Of a stretch of 64,000 bases of DNA, positions 52,685-61,243 are shown in pieces. Under the pieces are notes generated by a model. That model searched no databases. It was not told where the DNA came from and saw nothing but the letters and a program-made list of their open reading frames with translations. The DNA is from Marinoscillum sp049115815 (GTDB lineage: Bacteria; Bacteroidota; Bacteroidia; Cytophagales; Cyclobacteriaceae). The position numbers and the translations under genes were made by a program. Where the stretch lies: the NCBI GenBank assembly GCA_049115815.1, contig JAGDZO010000004.1, positions 248,001 through 312,000 of the forward strand, read 5' to 3'. Each line of letters opens with the position of its first letter. Position 1 is the stretch's first letter.

Positions 52685-54648
52685 ACCAATGGGATACTTA
52701 TGGTAGCTGAAGTGCCGCTGCTCATACTTGGCTCATAATTCACCGACCCTTTGACCATATCTAATCTACTTTTAATGTTGAGCAGGCCATGACCCTTTCC
52801 GGCCTCCTCTTTTATTCCTTTGCCATTGTCTTCCACGAAGAGTACCAGCTTGTTTTTGTTTCTAATGAGCTGGACGGATACTTCTGTAGCTTCGGAGTGT
52901 TTGATGATGTTGTTCACCAGCTCCTGAAGCACCCGATATAGACTAATTTCTATCCTCTGACTGAACCGCTCAGATACTTTATGGTGTTCGAAACTGTAAC
53001 TAATTTTAGAAAACTGAAAACTACTTTTCAGCAAATCATCCATGGCTTCTACCAACCCATTTTCTAGAAGTGTACGAGGCATCATCTGATGAGATATCTG
53101 TCGCACTTCATCTGCTGATTTCGAAAATTGCTCCGTGATTAGTTCCAAATCTTCTCGCTGATCTTCATCGGAGATTTTGCTGGATACATTGGCCAGAGCC
53201 ATTTTCAATGCACTCAGTTGCTGGCCAATACCGTCGTGAAGGTCTTTGCTGATGCGCTGACGCTCTTCTTCTGTGGCAGTAATCACGCTTTCAAAACCTC
53301 GCTCTTTTTCAGAAAGGACCGCCGCTTGTAGTATCTGTCTTTGCTTGGCCTTGTGATGGTTGTAGTACATCAATGCTGAGAGCATGATAATGATCATGCC
53401 GGCCACTAATCCAATGATTTGAATTCGCTTTGCACCGAGTTCCGATTCTTTGATGGCCAATTCTAGTTTTTGATTGGCGATCTCTTGTTCTTTCTGGGCA
53501 GTTTGGTACTTGGTTTCTATCTCTGCTATAGCTTCTACCTTTTCGGTGTTGTCCAAGGAGTCCTTGTATGTACGGAATGTCTCCAAATATTGTAAGGCTT
53601 GATCCGTGCTACCTGCCTTTTTGAGAGTCAGATACATGAATTGATTGGCGTCTGCCAAATCCTCGAGGCTTTGCGTCTGCTGCGCTTTCTGAAGGCATCT
53701 ACTACCATAGTCGATTGCTTCTTCCATCTTTTCTTGCGTGAGCAGTACACGTGCCATGCCAATACAAAGCGTGAAAGACTCTTCTTCCATTTTATTGGAT
53801 GTGGCGATTTGCAGCCCTTCGGCAAACAGTTTCTCCGCCAAATCATACGCTCCCAATCCGGCGTAGGCCTGTGCCAATACCTCCAAGGGATATACCGTAT
53901 AGACATGATAGCCCATGCTCTTGTACCCGTCGTAACCCTTTTGCGCATAGAGTCTGGCACTATCCAGATCATTTAGATCCATATACAGTGATCCGAGATT
54001 GGTGGCGATGGTAGTCTGGCCAAAATCATCTCCCAGAGCGACCAAGTCTTGATAAGCCGTATGATAATAGTACAAGGCCTTGTCATAATTCTTTAATGAT
54101 TTAAATACCAAACCAATATTGATGTAGACATACGCCGCATTAATGGAGTCACTTATGGACTGAAACATCTCAACCGCCTGCACATAATTGACAATGGCGC
54201 TATCCTTTAAGCCAGCTGCATCGGCCGTAGAGCCCAAGTTGAGATAGGCTCTTGCCATGATGGTGGTATCTGAGGAAGACAAGCTGAGGTCTAGAGCCTT
54301 TTTGTTGTAGTGTTGGGCTTGAGCATAGTCTCCTACATCATAGAGAAAATTTCCCCTCAGCAATGCTGCAATAGTCTGTCCCTTTGTGTCTTTTATTTCA
54401 TCTGCATACGCTGTGAGGGTATCCAAGTATTTCTTGGCCGTATCCATATTGATATAGGCATAATTCTGACTGAGAGATTTCAAAACAGTGATCTTCTCGC
54501 TGGCACTTACCGTACCAACTATCGATCTAAGAGAATCTACCTCACGGCTATATTGTCCATTCAGCCCACTGATTAGGGTGGTGCTAAGAATAAGGAAGCA
54601 CAAAATACCGTAATTCATAGAGTCGAATACCGATTTACCACGAGTCAT
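52681..54648 (-). CDS. TPR-containing sensor histidine kinase (HisKA_3 type)
   Basis: A 655-residue kinase. Residues about 45-380 form TPR repeats in the periplasm after a signal-like first segment; a coiled linker and one TM helix (about 410-430, IIGLVAGMIIIMLSALMYY) lead to the HisKA_3 dimerisation domain with phospho-His in RISKDLHDGIGQQLSALKMAL and a HATPase domain (LVNNIIKHSEATEV, FVEDNGKGIKEE, GHGLLNIKSRLD). TPR sensors of this kind are typical of Bacteroidota. Paired with the NarL regulator. Confidence 0.94.
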   Translation of the reverse strand: MTRGKSVFDSMNYGILCFLILSTTLISGLNGQYSREVDSLRSIVGTVSASEKITVLKSLSQNYAYINMDTAKKYLDTLTAYADEIKDTKGQTIAALLRGNFLYDVGDYAQAQHYNKKALDLSLSSSDTTIMARAYLNLGSTADAAGLKDSAIVNYVQAVEMFQSISDSINAAYVYINIGLVFKSLKNYDKALYYYHTAYQDLVALGDDFGQTTIATNLGSLYMDLNDLDSARLYAQKGYDGYKSMGYHVYTVYPLEVLAQAYAGLGAYDLAEKLFAEGLQIATSNKMEEESFTLCIGMARVLLTQEKMEEAIDYGSRCLQKAQQTQSLEDLADANQFMYLTLKKAGSTDQALQYLETFRTYKDSLDNTEKVEAIAEIETKYQTAQKEQEIANQKLELAIKESELGAKRIQIIGLVAGMIIIMLSALMYYNHHKAKQRQILQAAVLSEKERGFESVITATEEERQRISKDLHDGIGQQLSALKMALANVSSKISDEDQREDLELITEQFSKSADEVRQISHQMMPRTLLENGLVEAMDDLLKSSFQFSKISYSFEHHKVSERFSQRIEISLYRVLQELVNNIIKHSEATEVSVQLIRNKNKLVLFVEDNGKGIKEEAGKGHGLLNIKSRLDMVKGSVNYEPSMSSGTSATISIPLV

Positions 54649-55053
54649 TCGGCCAAATTAGCCAATCAACTTTGAGTATTCTAAAATCTAATTCTCAAAG
54701 TCATGAAAAAAACAAAGAACAGTAAGCTGGCTATGGTGACGACCCTGTCCGCCACAGCTCAGCATCACAAGGCAAGACATGAGCATCGTCTGAATCGAAC
54801 AGAAGAAATGCTACTCCAAAGTCAAACCCGATGGCCTATATCATCACCTAATATTTTGATAAGCTAATATCCAAATGAGCCGCTCTTCTGGGCAGGAGTC
54901 CTTTGACTGATCTGGCAGAGGCTCAGCTACTATTTAAGAGTACTTATAGCTCAAGGCCAAATTTGCTCCTATTTGGCTTTGAGAACTAACTATGGAGCAT
55001 CTCTCGGCGCATAGCGCCGAGAGTGTTTTTCTTATTCATTTCACATATTAATT
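54649..55053 (+). ncRNA. 405-base intergenic stretch with rightward hairpins: possible sRNA or leader
   Basis: No recognised gene. It holds a CTTTGAG/CTCAAAG dyad (54670-54700), a doubtful basic 54-residue ORF (54703-54867), a 13-pair hairpin with one G.U (CTCAAGGCCAAAT at 54950-54962, ATTTGGCTTTGAG at 54971-54983), and an intrinsic terminator (55001-55030). A rightward terminator with no confirmed gene before it suggests a small RNA, a small peptide transcript or a regulatory leader of the outer-membrane gene at 55054. Confidence 0.45.
55001..55030 (+). terminator. intrinsic terminator before the 55 kb outer-membrane gene
   Basis: CTCTCGGCGC (55001-55010), loop ATA, GCGCCGAGAG (55014-55023), then TGTTTTT. 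A perfect ten-pair GC-rich stem. It ends 24 bases before the next start codon. Confidence 0.85.
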
Positions 55054-55842
55054 ATGAAAAAAAATAGCCAAAAAATCATTTTGACCCTTGCATTAAGCTT
55101 CGCCACATTATGCATTGCGAAAGCTCAAGTATCATACACAGTAGATGAAGCAAACGCCACCAAATGGCAAAACTTTGCCCACTTCGAACTCTCTTCACAT
55201 TTGCTAGGCACCACGGGCATGGGCTTTAGTATTGGCGCACAAAGCCAATATAAGTTGCCAGTACTACCTGTCACCCTTGCGGGACGTTTTCGATATGAGG
55301 GATTTGGGGTAGGAGATGTGCTCTATAAAGGTGAAACATATGGTCCTTCTCGAAACTTCGAATTGGCTGCCATGATTCCCATCCTTCCCGGAAGGAAAAA
55401 ACCAGGCAAGGTGAAGGTGACCACTAACTATGAAGTCTCCAACACGAGTACCTATGAGGAATATTTCTATGCGGAAGGTGAGAAGAAAAACGAGCTTATG
55501 GCAAGAGGAGGTTTATTCCAATATTGGACGAAAGGAAACTTCACCTCCACAGGTGTATCAGCAGGTTTGACTTTGAGAATGCGCAAGCATGTAGACGTCT
55601 CGCTGAGCAATGAAGAGGGCTATCATCGTGAAGTGTTCTCAAACAACCAGCTGTATTTCGATCTGCTATACGCTCCTATTATTAAGGGAATAAGAGAAGA
55701 TGAAGGGTACAATCTGGGAGGAAGAATCGGGTTCTTACGTGCGGCTAGTAGCGGTATGAATTACTATACCGAGCTTGAAGTTCGACCAGGTTTTATTGCA
55801 GCATTGACTTTCGGATGGCTTTTCGGGTGGGAAAGGTTGTAG
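55054..55842 (+). CDS. outer-membrane beta-barrel protein
   Basis: A 262-residue protein with a classical signal peptide (cut after AKAQ, about residue 25) and a series of amphipathic strands with Gly/Tyr ends (GMGFSIGAQSQYKLPVLPV, GVSAGLTLRMRKHVDVSL, RPGFIAALTFGWLFGWERL). The C-terminus does not end in Phe, but the last strands look barrel-like. No named family recognised. It follows a terminator by 24 bases, so it may be controlled by attenuation, and faces the FtsX gene with a strong hairpin between. Confidence 0.7.
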   Translation: MKKNSQKIILTLALSFATLCIAKAQVSYTVDEANATKWQNFAHFELSSHLLGTTGMGFSIGAQSQYKLPVLPVTLAGRFRYEGFGVGDVLYKGETYGPSRNFELAAMIPILPGRKKPGKVKVTTNYEVSNTSTYEEYFYAEGEKKNELMARGGLFQYWTKGNFTSTGVSAGLTLRMRKHVDVSLSNEEGYHREVFSNNQLYFDLLYAPIIKGIREDEGYNLGGRIGFLRAASSGMNYYTELEVRPGFIAALTFGWLFGWERL

Positions 55843-55858
55843 TTAACATTTCATGAGT

Positions 55859-55895
55859 ACTTCTGAGGTTTGCTTGACCTCAGAAGTCTTCATTT
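55859..55895. terminator. hairpin between convergent genes
   Basis: ACTTCTGAGGT (55859-55869), loop TTGCTTG, ACCTCAGAAGT (55877-55887), then CTTCATTT. A perfect 11-pair stem; the T-rich tail serves the rightward transcript best. Confidence 0.75.
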
Positions 55896-55905
55896 CAGCG
55901 TGGTA

Positions 55906-58590
55906 TTACTCCGCTCTCAAGCTCTTTACCGGATTCTGATTGGCGGCTTTCCAGGCATGAAAACTGACTACTAGCAAGGCCACCACCACTGATAGCAAAG
56001 CACTCAGCAGAAACATATCTACCCCGATATTCACCTGATAGGCAAAATCTTGTAGCCAATTGGTCATCAGCCAAAAAGTAACAGGAATAGAAATAGCTAT
56101 GCCAAGTAAGAGCTGCCAAGAAAAGGTATTGACCAAAAGGCCAAAAATGTGGACAGGTCTGGCACCTGTGATTTTGCGGATGCCTATTTCTTTTTCCCGA
56201 GTATTGACTACCAGCACAGTAAGCCCCAAGAGACCAATGGCGGCAATCACTATCGCTATGGCAGATGCTACACCTATGAGCTTGTTGAGCCTGTCTTCAT
56301 TTTCGTAGAGGCGAGCCATGTTTTCGTCTACAAAGGTGTAATTCAGCAGATGATTTGGGAAGATTTCTTCCCAAGCCGCCTCCAAGATTTCTCCAGCCTT
56401 GAGCAAGTCTGTACCCGTGTATTTCAATACAAGTTTCGGGATGGGTGATTCCGCGAAATGTGCATCCGAGATTCCTTGAAACATTGGAACGATGTTTTGG
56501 GTAATCACAAGCGGTTCGATCGACTGGTGCAAGGAGGAAAAATGAAAGTCTTTGACCACTCCGATGATCCGGTGATCACCAAAATTATTGCCGGGAAGCA
56601 TATCACCTATGGGATTGTCCAAACCAAAATAAGAGACTGCCGATTCGTTGATCAAGATAGACTGACGCTCATCAGCTGTGTTGCCTTCTTCAAATGATCG
56701 ACCGGCTACCAGCTCCAGATCAAAAGCATCGATAAACTGATCATCCACACCTAACATCCTAAACCACCGGAAACTACCGTTTTTGTCTTCAAAGGCCAGG
56801 TTGGCCCAGCCATTGGAGCCAAAGGCATGACTCATGGTCGTGAGATTTGTCAGCTCTGTATGCTGAGCCAGCGCCTGCTTCAGCAGATCAGCATTGCGTG
56901 TAGCATCTATATATTCTTCGAGAAATCTCCCCGATTCTGATTCTCCGTGCAGAGGGATAGAAATGACCGCTTCATAGTTGTAGCCCAGGTCTTTGCTCTT
57001 TAGGTAGCCAACCTGTTTGCTCATGATGAGGGTACTACTAATCAGCATCATGGTCACCAAAAACTGAAAAGTGACCATCCCTTTCCTGATCCAATGGTTG
57101 CCACGAGATGACTGCTTAGCACTTAGTATGGCCATTAATTGGGTGTTCGTCAGCACAATGGCAGGATAAAAGCCAGCTAAAAATCCGATAATCAAAGCCA
57201 ACAAAGCGAACAACAGCAGATGCATCCACTCAAACTGATAGATAAGTGTTACTCCTGTGATTTGATTGAAAAATGGGATGAGCAACACCGCGGATAAGGT
57301 TCCTATAAGCATAGAAACACTGGCTACCAAGACACTCTCAGTCATGTATTGACCAATCAATTGACTCTTTACAGCACCGAGCACTTTGCGCATACCCACC
57401 TCTTTTGTCCTGCGAAGGGATTTGCCTATGGCCAGAGTGGTATAATTGATGCAGGCTACAAATAGTACAAGCAGGCCGATTGCACCAAGAATGTTGACGT
57501 ACTTAGGATTGCTTACAGGCGCTATTCCGGCAGGATATTCCGGATTTAGATGTATGTCTAGCAAAGGCTGAAATCCCGGGTTGTATTCATCTCTGCCCAC
57601 TTCCTCTGCCAGATGACTCATGATCACGTCTTGCATTTTGGAGGTGACGGATTCTAGCGTAGCGTTTTCTTGGAGCAATACATAGGTTTCCTGACTTACA
57701 GAAAACCAACCATTTCTTGATTGCTCCGAGTGGATGATGGTGTTGAGTTCATTAGATATGGCAAGATCAAATTGAATACTTGAATTTTTAGGAAGATCTT
57801 CTACCAGCGCTGCTATGGTAAATTCAGTGGGTTTGTCATTGATTTTTAGCGTAAGCGATTTCCCGATAGGGTTCTCAAGGCCAAAATACTTATCGGCGTA
57901 TTGCTGCGATATAATCACATCGTACTTACTTGTAAATGGATCTTGAGCATCACCATCGATGATAGTGAAGTCAAATACCTGAAAGAACTCAGGACTGATA
58001 ATGGCGATTCTTTCTTCTATCCAGTTGTCACCCGCTGGACTCACATCTAGTGTCCGCGTGGAGTACTGGACGACCTCCTCAAACTCAGGAAAATTATCTT
58101 CAAAGAGGGATTCAAACCTGATGGGGGTGACCGTATTGAAGAACGTCATATCATCTCCATAATCCTCGGAGAGATAGGCTCTATAGATCCGATCCTTTTT
58201 GGAATGCATGTGATCGAAACTATATTCTTGGATGACAAACAATCCCATGAGCACGAAGCATACAATTCCGATGCTCAGTCCGAAGGTGTTTAATATGGTG
58301 TTGAACTTATCTTTCCATAGCACCCTTGTTGCAACTTTTAAATTCTGTTTTGTCATCATGATTCTGCGGGTTTTAAATGAATTGGGAGTTTTGATAGCCG
58401 ACCACCTAAACGACCTCAATACCAGCCAGATGAATTGTCTTCTGGCCTGACGGAGCCCTTTTTGATGAAGAGTCTCCTCATAGATCTCTAGCAAGTCACC
58501 CAGTAAGTCTTCAAGTAGTTGCGGATCGCAATACCAGTTGAGGAACTTGATGGCCCATTTTGGTGGAGCTGAAGGTCTATTTTGGTTCAT
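55906..58590 (-). CDS. FtsX/MacB-type ABC permease with N-terminal prefix domain (cassette 2)
   Basis: An 894-residue permease organised like the one at 14014-16614: prefix domain (PPKWAIKFLNWYCDPQLLEDLLGDL, about 9-75), first TM, MacB-like periplasmic domain, three TMs (about 380-490, with TKEVGMRKVLGAVKSQL), second periplasmic domain and three final TMs with EIGIRKITGARPVHIFGL. It ends NPVKSLRAE. No ATPase gene is adjacent. Overlap with its padR is four bases. The two paralogues are clearly related but diverged, mainly in the periplasmic domains. Confidence 0.88.
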   Translation of the reverse strand: MNQNRPSAPPKWAIKFLNWYCDPQLLEDLLGDLLEIYEETLHQKGLRQARRQFIWLVLRSFRWSAIKTPNSFKTRRIMMTKQNLKVATRVLWKDKFNTILNTFGLSIGIVCFVLMGLFVIQEYSFDHMHSKKDRIYRAYLSEDYGDDMTFFNTVTPIRFESLFEDNFPEFEEVVQYSTRTLDVSPAGDNWIEERIAIISPEFFQVFDFTIIDGDAQDPFTSKYDVIISQQYADKYFGLENPIGKSLTLKINDKPTEFTIAALVEDLPKNSSIQFDLAISNELNTIIHSEQSRNGWFSVSQETYVLLQENATLESVTSKMQDVIMSHLAEEVGRDEYNPGFQPLLDIHLNPEYPAGIAPVSNPKYVNILGAIGLLVLFVACINYTTLAIGKSLRRTKEVGMRKVLGAVKSQLIGQYMTESVLVASVSMLIGTLSAVLLIPFFNQITGVTLIYQFEWMHLLLFALLALIIGFLAGFYPAIVLTNTQLMAILSAKQSSRGNHWIRKGMVTFQFLVTMMLISSTLIMSKQVGYLKSKDLGYNYEAVISIPLHGESESGRFLEEYIDATRNADLLKQALAQHTELTNLTTMSHAFGSNGWANLAFEDKNGSFRWFRMLGVDDQFIDAFDLELVAGRSFEEGNTADERQSILINESAVSYFGLDNPIGDMLPGNNFGDHRIIGVVKDFHFSSLHQSIEPLVITQNIVPMFQGISDAHFAESPIPKLVLKYTGTDLLKAGEILEAAWEEIFPNHLLNYTFVDENMARLYENEDRLNKLIGVASAIAIVIAAIGLLGLTVLVVNTREKEIGIRKITGARPVHIFGLLVNTFSWQLLLGIAISIPVTFWLMTNWLQDFAYQVNIGVDMFLLSALLSVVVALLVVSFHAWKAANQNPVKSLRAE

Positions 58591-58925
58591 AGGTCTAAGG
58601 TGCTAAAAGCCAATCCTGGCAATCTGCCATACAACTTTGAGCGAATTTCCATATTCTCATCTAGCACTTTTCTGCCTGCCTGACTTAGGGTGAAGTATCG
58701 CTTGCGTCTGCCGCCTCTTTCTTGTGTGGCACCTCGCATCTCTGAGGATACCAGTCCCTTCTTCTCTAGTCTGCGTAGCACAGAGTGAATGGCCGTCACG
58801 TCTATGTCTCGGTTTGCGCTCGATTTGAGCTCTTCCAATATCTTCACGGCATAGGCATCAGAAACCAACGCTCCTATGGTCAATAACACAAGCTCTTCTA
58901 ATTCGCCAATCGATTCTCTTTTCAT
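58587..58925 (-). CDS. PadR family transcriptional regulator (cassette 2)
   Basis: A 112-residue PadR repressor: GELEELVLLTIGALVSDAYAVKILEEL, HSVLRRLEKKGLVSSEMRGATQERGGRRKRYF. The second half matches the cassette 1 regulator nearly residue for residue in the wing. It is expected to repress its own operon; two operator-like motifs shared with cassette 1 lie upstream. Overlaps the permease gene by four bases. Confidence 0.92.
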   Translation of the reverse strand: MKRESIGELEELVLLTIGALVSDAYAVKILEELKSSANRDIDVTAIHSVLRRLEKKGLVSSEMRGATQERGGRRKRYFTLSQAGRKVLDENMEIRSKLYGRLPGLAFSTLDL

Positions 58926-58935
58926 CTCTTTTTAT

Positions 58936-58987
58936 CTTGTACAAACATACAAGTTATCATATATTGATGTTTTGTACAACTAATTAA
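58936..58987 (-). promoter_or_regulatory. probable PadR operator region, cassette 2
   Basis: CTTGTACAAACATACAAG (58936-58953) is a dyad with perfect CTTGTA/TACAAG arms and contains, on the leftward strand, TATGTTTG, a full TAnnTTTG -7 box. TTTTGTACAACTAATTAA follows at 58970-58987. Both match motifs ahead of cassette 1, at similar spacing. Confidence 0.55.
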
Positions 58988-59055
58988 TAAATGTTAAAAA
59001 ATTGAGAATTAGCTAACTTCCTACGCTATTCAACCCATTTCCAAAAACGACACGC

Positions 59056-59889
59056 TTGAAACATCTCATCCTCATCATTCTCCTATGGTCTAGTACATTG
59101 CTTACCCAAGCCCAGCGACCGAAGGTTTGTCGAGATATTCAATATGCGGAGATCGACTCTGTGGAGAGTAAGTGGCATCAGCTGGATGTTTATTACCCAG
59201 GGGATAATTCAGCGCTCAAGCCTGTTCTGATTTTTATTCACGGTGGCAGTTGGGAAAGCGGCAAGAAAGAAACGTACCGCTTGCTGGGCAAGAACATGGC
59301 CAAGTCTGGGGTGGTGACAGTCATCATCAATTATCGGCTGACCGAGGTGGCCATGATTCAGGATATGGTTCACGATAGTGAAAAGGCATTAGAATGGACC
59401 CTCGCGAACATTAAAAATTATGGTGGAGACCCTGATCAGATTACAGTTTCAGGTCACTCGGCTGGAGGTCACCTTGCGGCAATGATCAGCGTGGGAAAAT
59501 TAAGCAACAGCGTATCTGCTATCATGCTCATCGATGCTTTTGGCTTAGATATGATCACTTATTTTCAGAATTATGACACCAAGTTCAGTAGAGGGCTCTA
59601 CAACACTTTTTCGGAGGACCCGGAAGTCTGGAAGGCCTATTCGCCAGTCTACCAATTGTCCGAAAATTTGAAAACACCCTTCTTGATTCTCGAAGGAGAG
59701 CGTACTTATCCGGCTATCAAGCAGGGAGATCAAGCCATGTACAAGAGCCTGCAACTTCACGAGATTCCCGTTTCCATGCATGTTTCTGATCGTAAGAAAC
59801 ACGCGCCCATGATCACTCAGTTTTTCTTGGGTTCCAACTCCATATACGGCGTAGTGTTGCCTTTTATCAAAGGGGAGGTTGAACAATGA
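59056..59889 (+). CDS. exported alpha/beta hydrolase (BD-FAE/esterase type)
   Basis: A 277-residue enzyme with a signal peptide (MKHLILIILLWSSTLLTQAQ, start codon TTG at 59056; no ATG is available). It has the oxyanion motif HGGSW (62-66) and the nucleophile elbow GHSAGGH with Ser135; an Asp/Glu and a His (KKHAPM, about 257-261) complete the triad. These fit carboxylesterases or arylformamidase-like enzymes. Periplasmic location is expected. Substrate unknown; the gene stands alone, divergent from the padR cassette. Confidence 0.85.
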   Translation: MKHLILIILLWSSTLLTQAQRPKVCRDIQYAEIDSVESKWHQLDVYYPGDNSALKPVLIFIHGGSWESGKKETYRLLGKNMAKSGVVTVIINYRLTEVAMIQDMVHDSEKALEWTLANIKNYGGDPDQITVSGHSAGGHLAAMISVGKLSNSVSAIMLIDAFGLDMITYFQNYDTKFSRGLYNTFSEDPEVWKAYSPVYQLSENLKTPFLILEGERTYPAIKQGDQAMYKSLQLHEIPVSMHVSDRKKHAPMITQFFLGSNSIYGVVLPFIKGEVEQ

Positions 59890-59967
59890 TTCAATTCTGC
59901 TTGTGATCATGTGAAGATATTTTTTCAATTTTCGCTAACTTCATCTAAACCAATTTTTTAGAAAACT

Positions 59968-60885
59968 ATGCCTAAACTAGCCATCTCCAAATCCATCCTG
60001 ATAGACGCCCCAGTCTCCAAAGTCTTTGATATCGTGAGTGATTTTAACCAATGGACCGTCTGGTCTCCGTGGCTGCTCATGGATCCGGACACCAAAGTGA
60101 CGGTAGCTGAGGATAAACAATCATACGAATGGGATGGCAAGCGAACCGGAAAGGGCAACATGAAAATCACTTCTTCTGCTGAGAATAAGTCTGTGAATTA
60201 TGATCTGACCTTTCTGACTCCTTGGAAGTCATTTGCTAAAGTAGCTTTTGAATTGGAGGAGAAAGATGGCAAAACGGAGGCAACCTGGATCATGGATAGC
60301 AGCTTACCGTGGTTTATGTTTTGGATGAAAAAAATGATGACGGCCTTTGTAGGAATGGACTATGAGCGAGGATTGCGCCTGCTTAAGGACTATGCTGAGG
60401 ATGGCAAGACGCACTCAGATCTTCATTTTCTCGGAGAGTCTACCAAACCTGGCTGTGCGTACATCGGGATCAAGACAACCGCAAGCATTTCCAACATGAG
60501 CGATATGGGCGCTTCTTTTGAGAAACTCATGGCTTTGGTGACCGAGGGAGATTTATTGGCCGGAGAGCCATTCTCCCAATACCACAAGTGGGACATGGTG
60601 AAAGGAATGGCTACCTATACTGCCGCTATACCTGTGAAGGCTATTCCTGAAAACTTGCCAGATGGTGTGATCTCAGGTACTCTGCCCGACACTAAAGTAT
60701 ATACCCTCAAGCATACGGGACCCTATCATCACCTCGGCAATGCTTGGAGTACGCTGTACAACATGCAAAGAGGCAAAGAATTCAAACTCAATAAGAAAGT
60801 AGATCCGTTTGAGTCTTATGTCAACTCACCCATGGAAGTGGACGAAAAGCAGCTCGTCACTGAGGTTCATTTCCCGGTGAAGTAG
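59968..60885 (+). CDS. SRPBCC domain fused to GyrI-like domain
   Basis: A 305-residue cytoplasmic protein. Residues about 5-140 form a START/SRPBCC ligand pocket (ISKSILIDAPVSKVFDIVSDF, WTVWSPWLLMDPD); about 150-305 form a GyrI-like / AraC effector-binding domain (GCAYIGIKTTASISNM, YTLKHTGPYHHLGNAW). Both bind small hydrophobic or cationic molecules, so a ligand sensor or drug-sequestering role is likely. No DNA-binding domain is present. It is monocistronic. Confidence 0.87.
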   Translation: MPKLAISKSILIDAPVSKVFDIVSDFNQWTVWSPWLLMDPDTKVTVAEDKQSYEWDGKRTGKGNMKITSSAENKSVNYDLTFLTPWKSFAKVAFELEEKDGKTEATWIMDSSLPWFMFWMKKMMTAFVGMDYERGLRLLKDYAEDGKTHSDLHFLGESTKPGCAYIGIKTTASISNMSDMGASFEKLMALVTEGDLLAGEPFSQYHKWDMVKGMATYTAAIPVKAIPENLPDGVISGTLPDTKVYTLKHTGPYHHLGNAWSTLYNMQRGKEFKLNKKVDPFESYVNSPMEVDEKQLVTEVHFPVK

Positions 60886-60943
60886 CTTGATGGGAAATGA
60901 CCTAAGATTTTAGGCAAAATATCAAAAGCGTTAAATTCGATTA

Positions 60944-61066
60944 ATGGATAAGAAAGAAGAGCAGTCTAAAGACTGGTTAAAAAGTAAGGAGGTAGAAAAG
61001 GAGTTAAAAATTAGCTCTTGTGATTTGATGCGTCTACAAACCTCAGGAAAGTCGAGATTTAGATAA
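60944..61066 (+). pseudogene. truncated excisionase-like HTH protein
   Basis: A 40-codon frame. Residues about 11-30 (WLKSKEVEKELKISSCDLMR) match the helix-turn-helix start of small Bacteroidota excisionase/mobile-element HTH proteins (W-x-x-SxEVxKxLKISSCxLM). The usual continuation (HLRxxGKLxFxKxGNAY) is absent; from about 61032 the DNA instead matches cysteine desulfurase. The gene is therefore cut and joined to another fragment, leaving a short chimeric ORF that stops at 61064. Confidence 0.6.
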
Positions 61067-61222
61067 TTTGGGAATTGACCTAATAGTTTTTTTAGGTCAG
61101 AAAATTTATGAGCCTAAAGGTCTAGGTGGTTTGTTGGTGAAAGCCAGACGACCGAACAGTTTAAAACTGGAAAGTCAGATCCATGAGGGAGGAATTAGAA
61201 ATAACTATTTCTTCAGCTTGCT
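61035..61222 (+). pseudogene. internal fragment of a cysteine desulfurase, frameshifted
   Basis: In the frame starting near 61053 the translation reads DLDNLGIDLIVFLGQKIYEPKG (in part), then GLGGLLVKARRP and LKLESQIHEGG, matching the PLP-lysine region of IscS/NifS/DndA enzymes (consensus VDLMSxSxHKIYGPKGIGALYV ... IHGGG). The PLP Lys is kept; His before it is Gln. The preceding QTSGK, equivalent to the family's QAVGK, lies in the other frame, so there is a frameshift near 61050. Only about 55 of roughly 390 residues remain. Homology decays after GGI. Confidence 0.6.
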
Positions 61223-61243
61223 TTTAAACTTAAAGTCACTTGC

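Larger units (their letters stand above)
60886..61243. other. 358-base scar of gene fragments with no intact gene
   Basis: The stretch between the SRPBCC-GyrI gene and the DinD fragment contains two short stem-loops (CCTAA/TTAGG at 60901-60914 and TGACCTAA/TTTAGGTCA at 61076-61099), an HTH N-terminal fragment and a cysteine desulfurase fragment, both annotated separately. Base composition is more AT-rich than the flanks. Confidence 0.6.

Noticed and set aside
54703..54867. 54-residue ORF (MKKTKNSKLAMVTTLSATAQ...) as a gene
   Set aside because: It has a basic start and a signal-like look but no hydrophobic core, no family resemblance and odd His/Arg content; kept only as part of the possible RNA region.
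60892..61105. Near-direct repeats (GGGAAATGACCTAAG... at 60892 and GGGAATTGACCTAAT... at 61070) as attachment sites
   Set aside because: The right copy falls inside the cysteine desulfurase coding remnant, similarity is short and interrupted, and no integrase is present; chance or local stem-loops explain it better.
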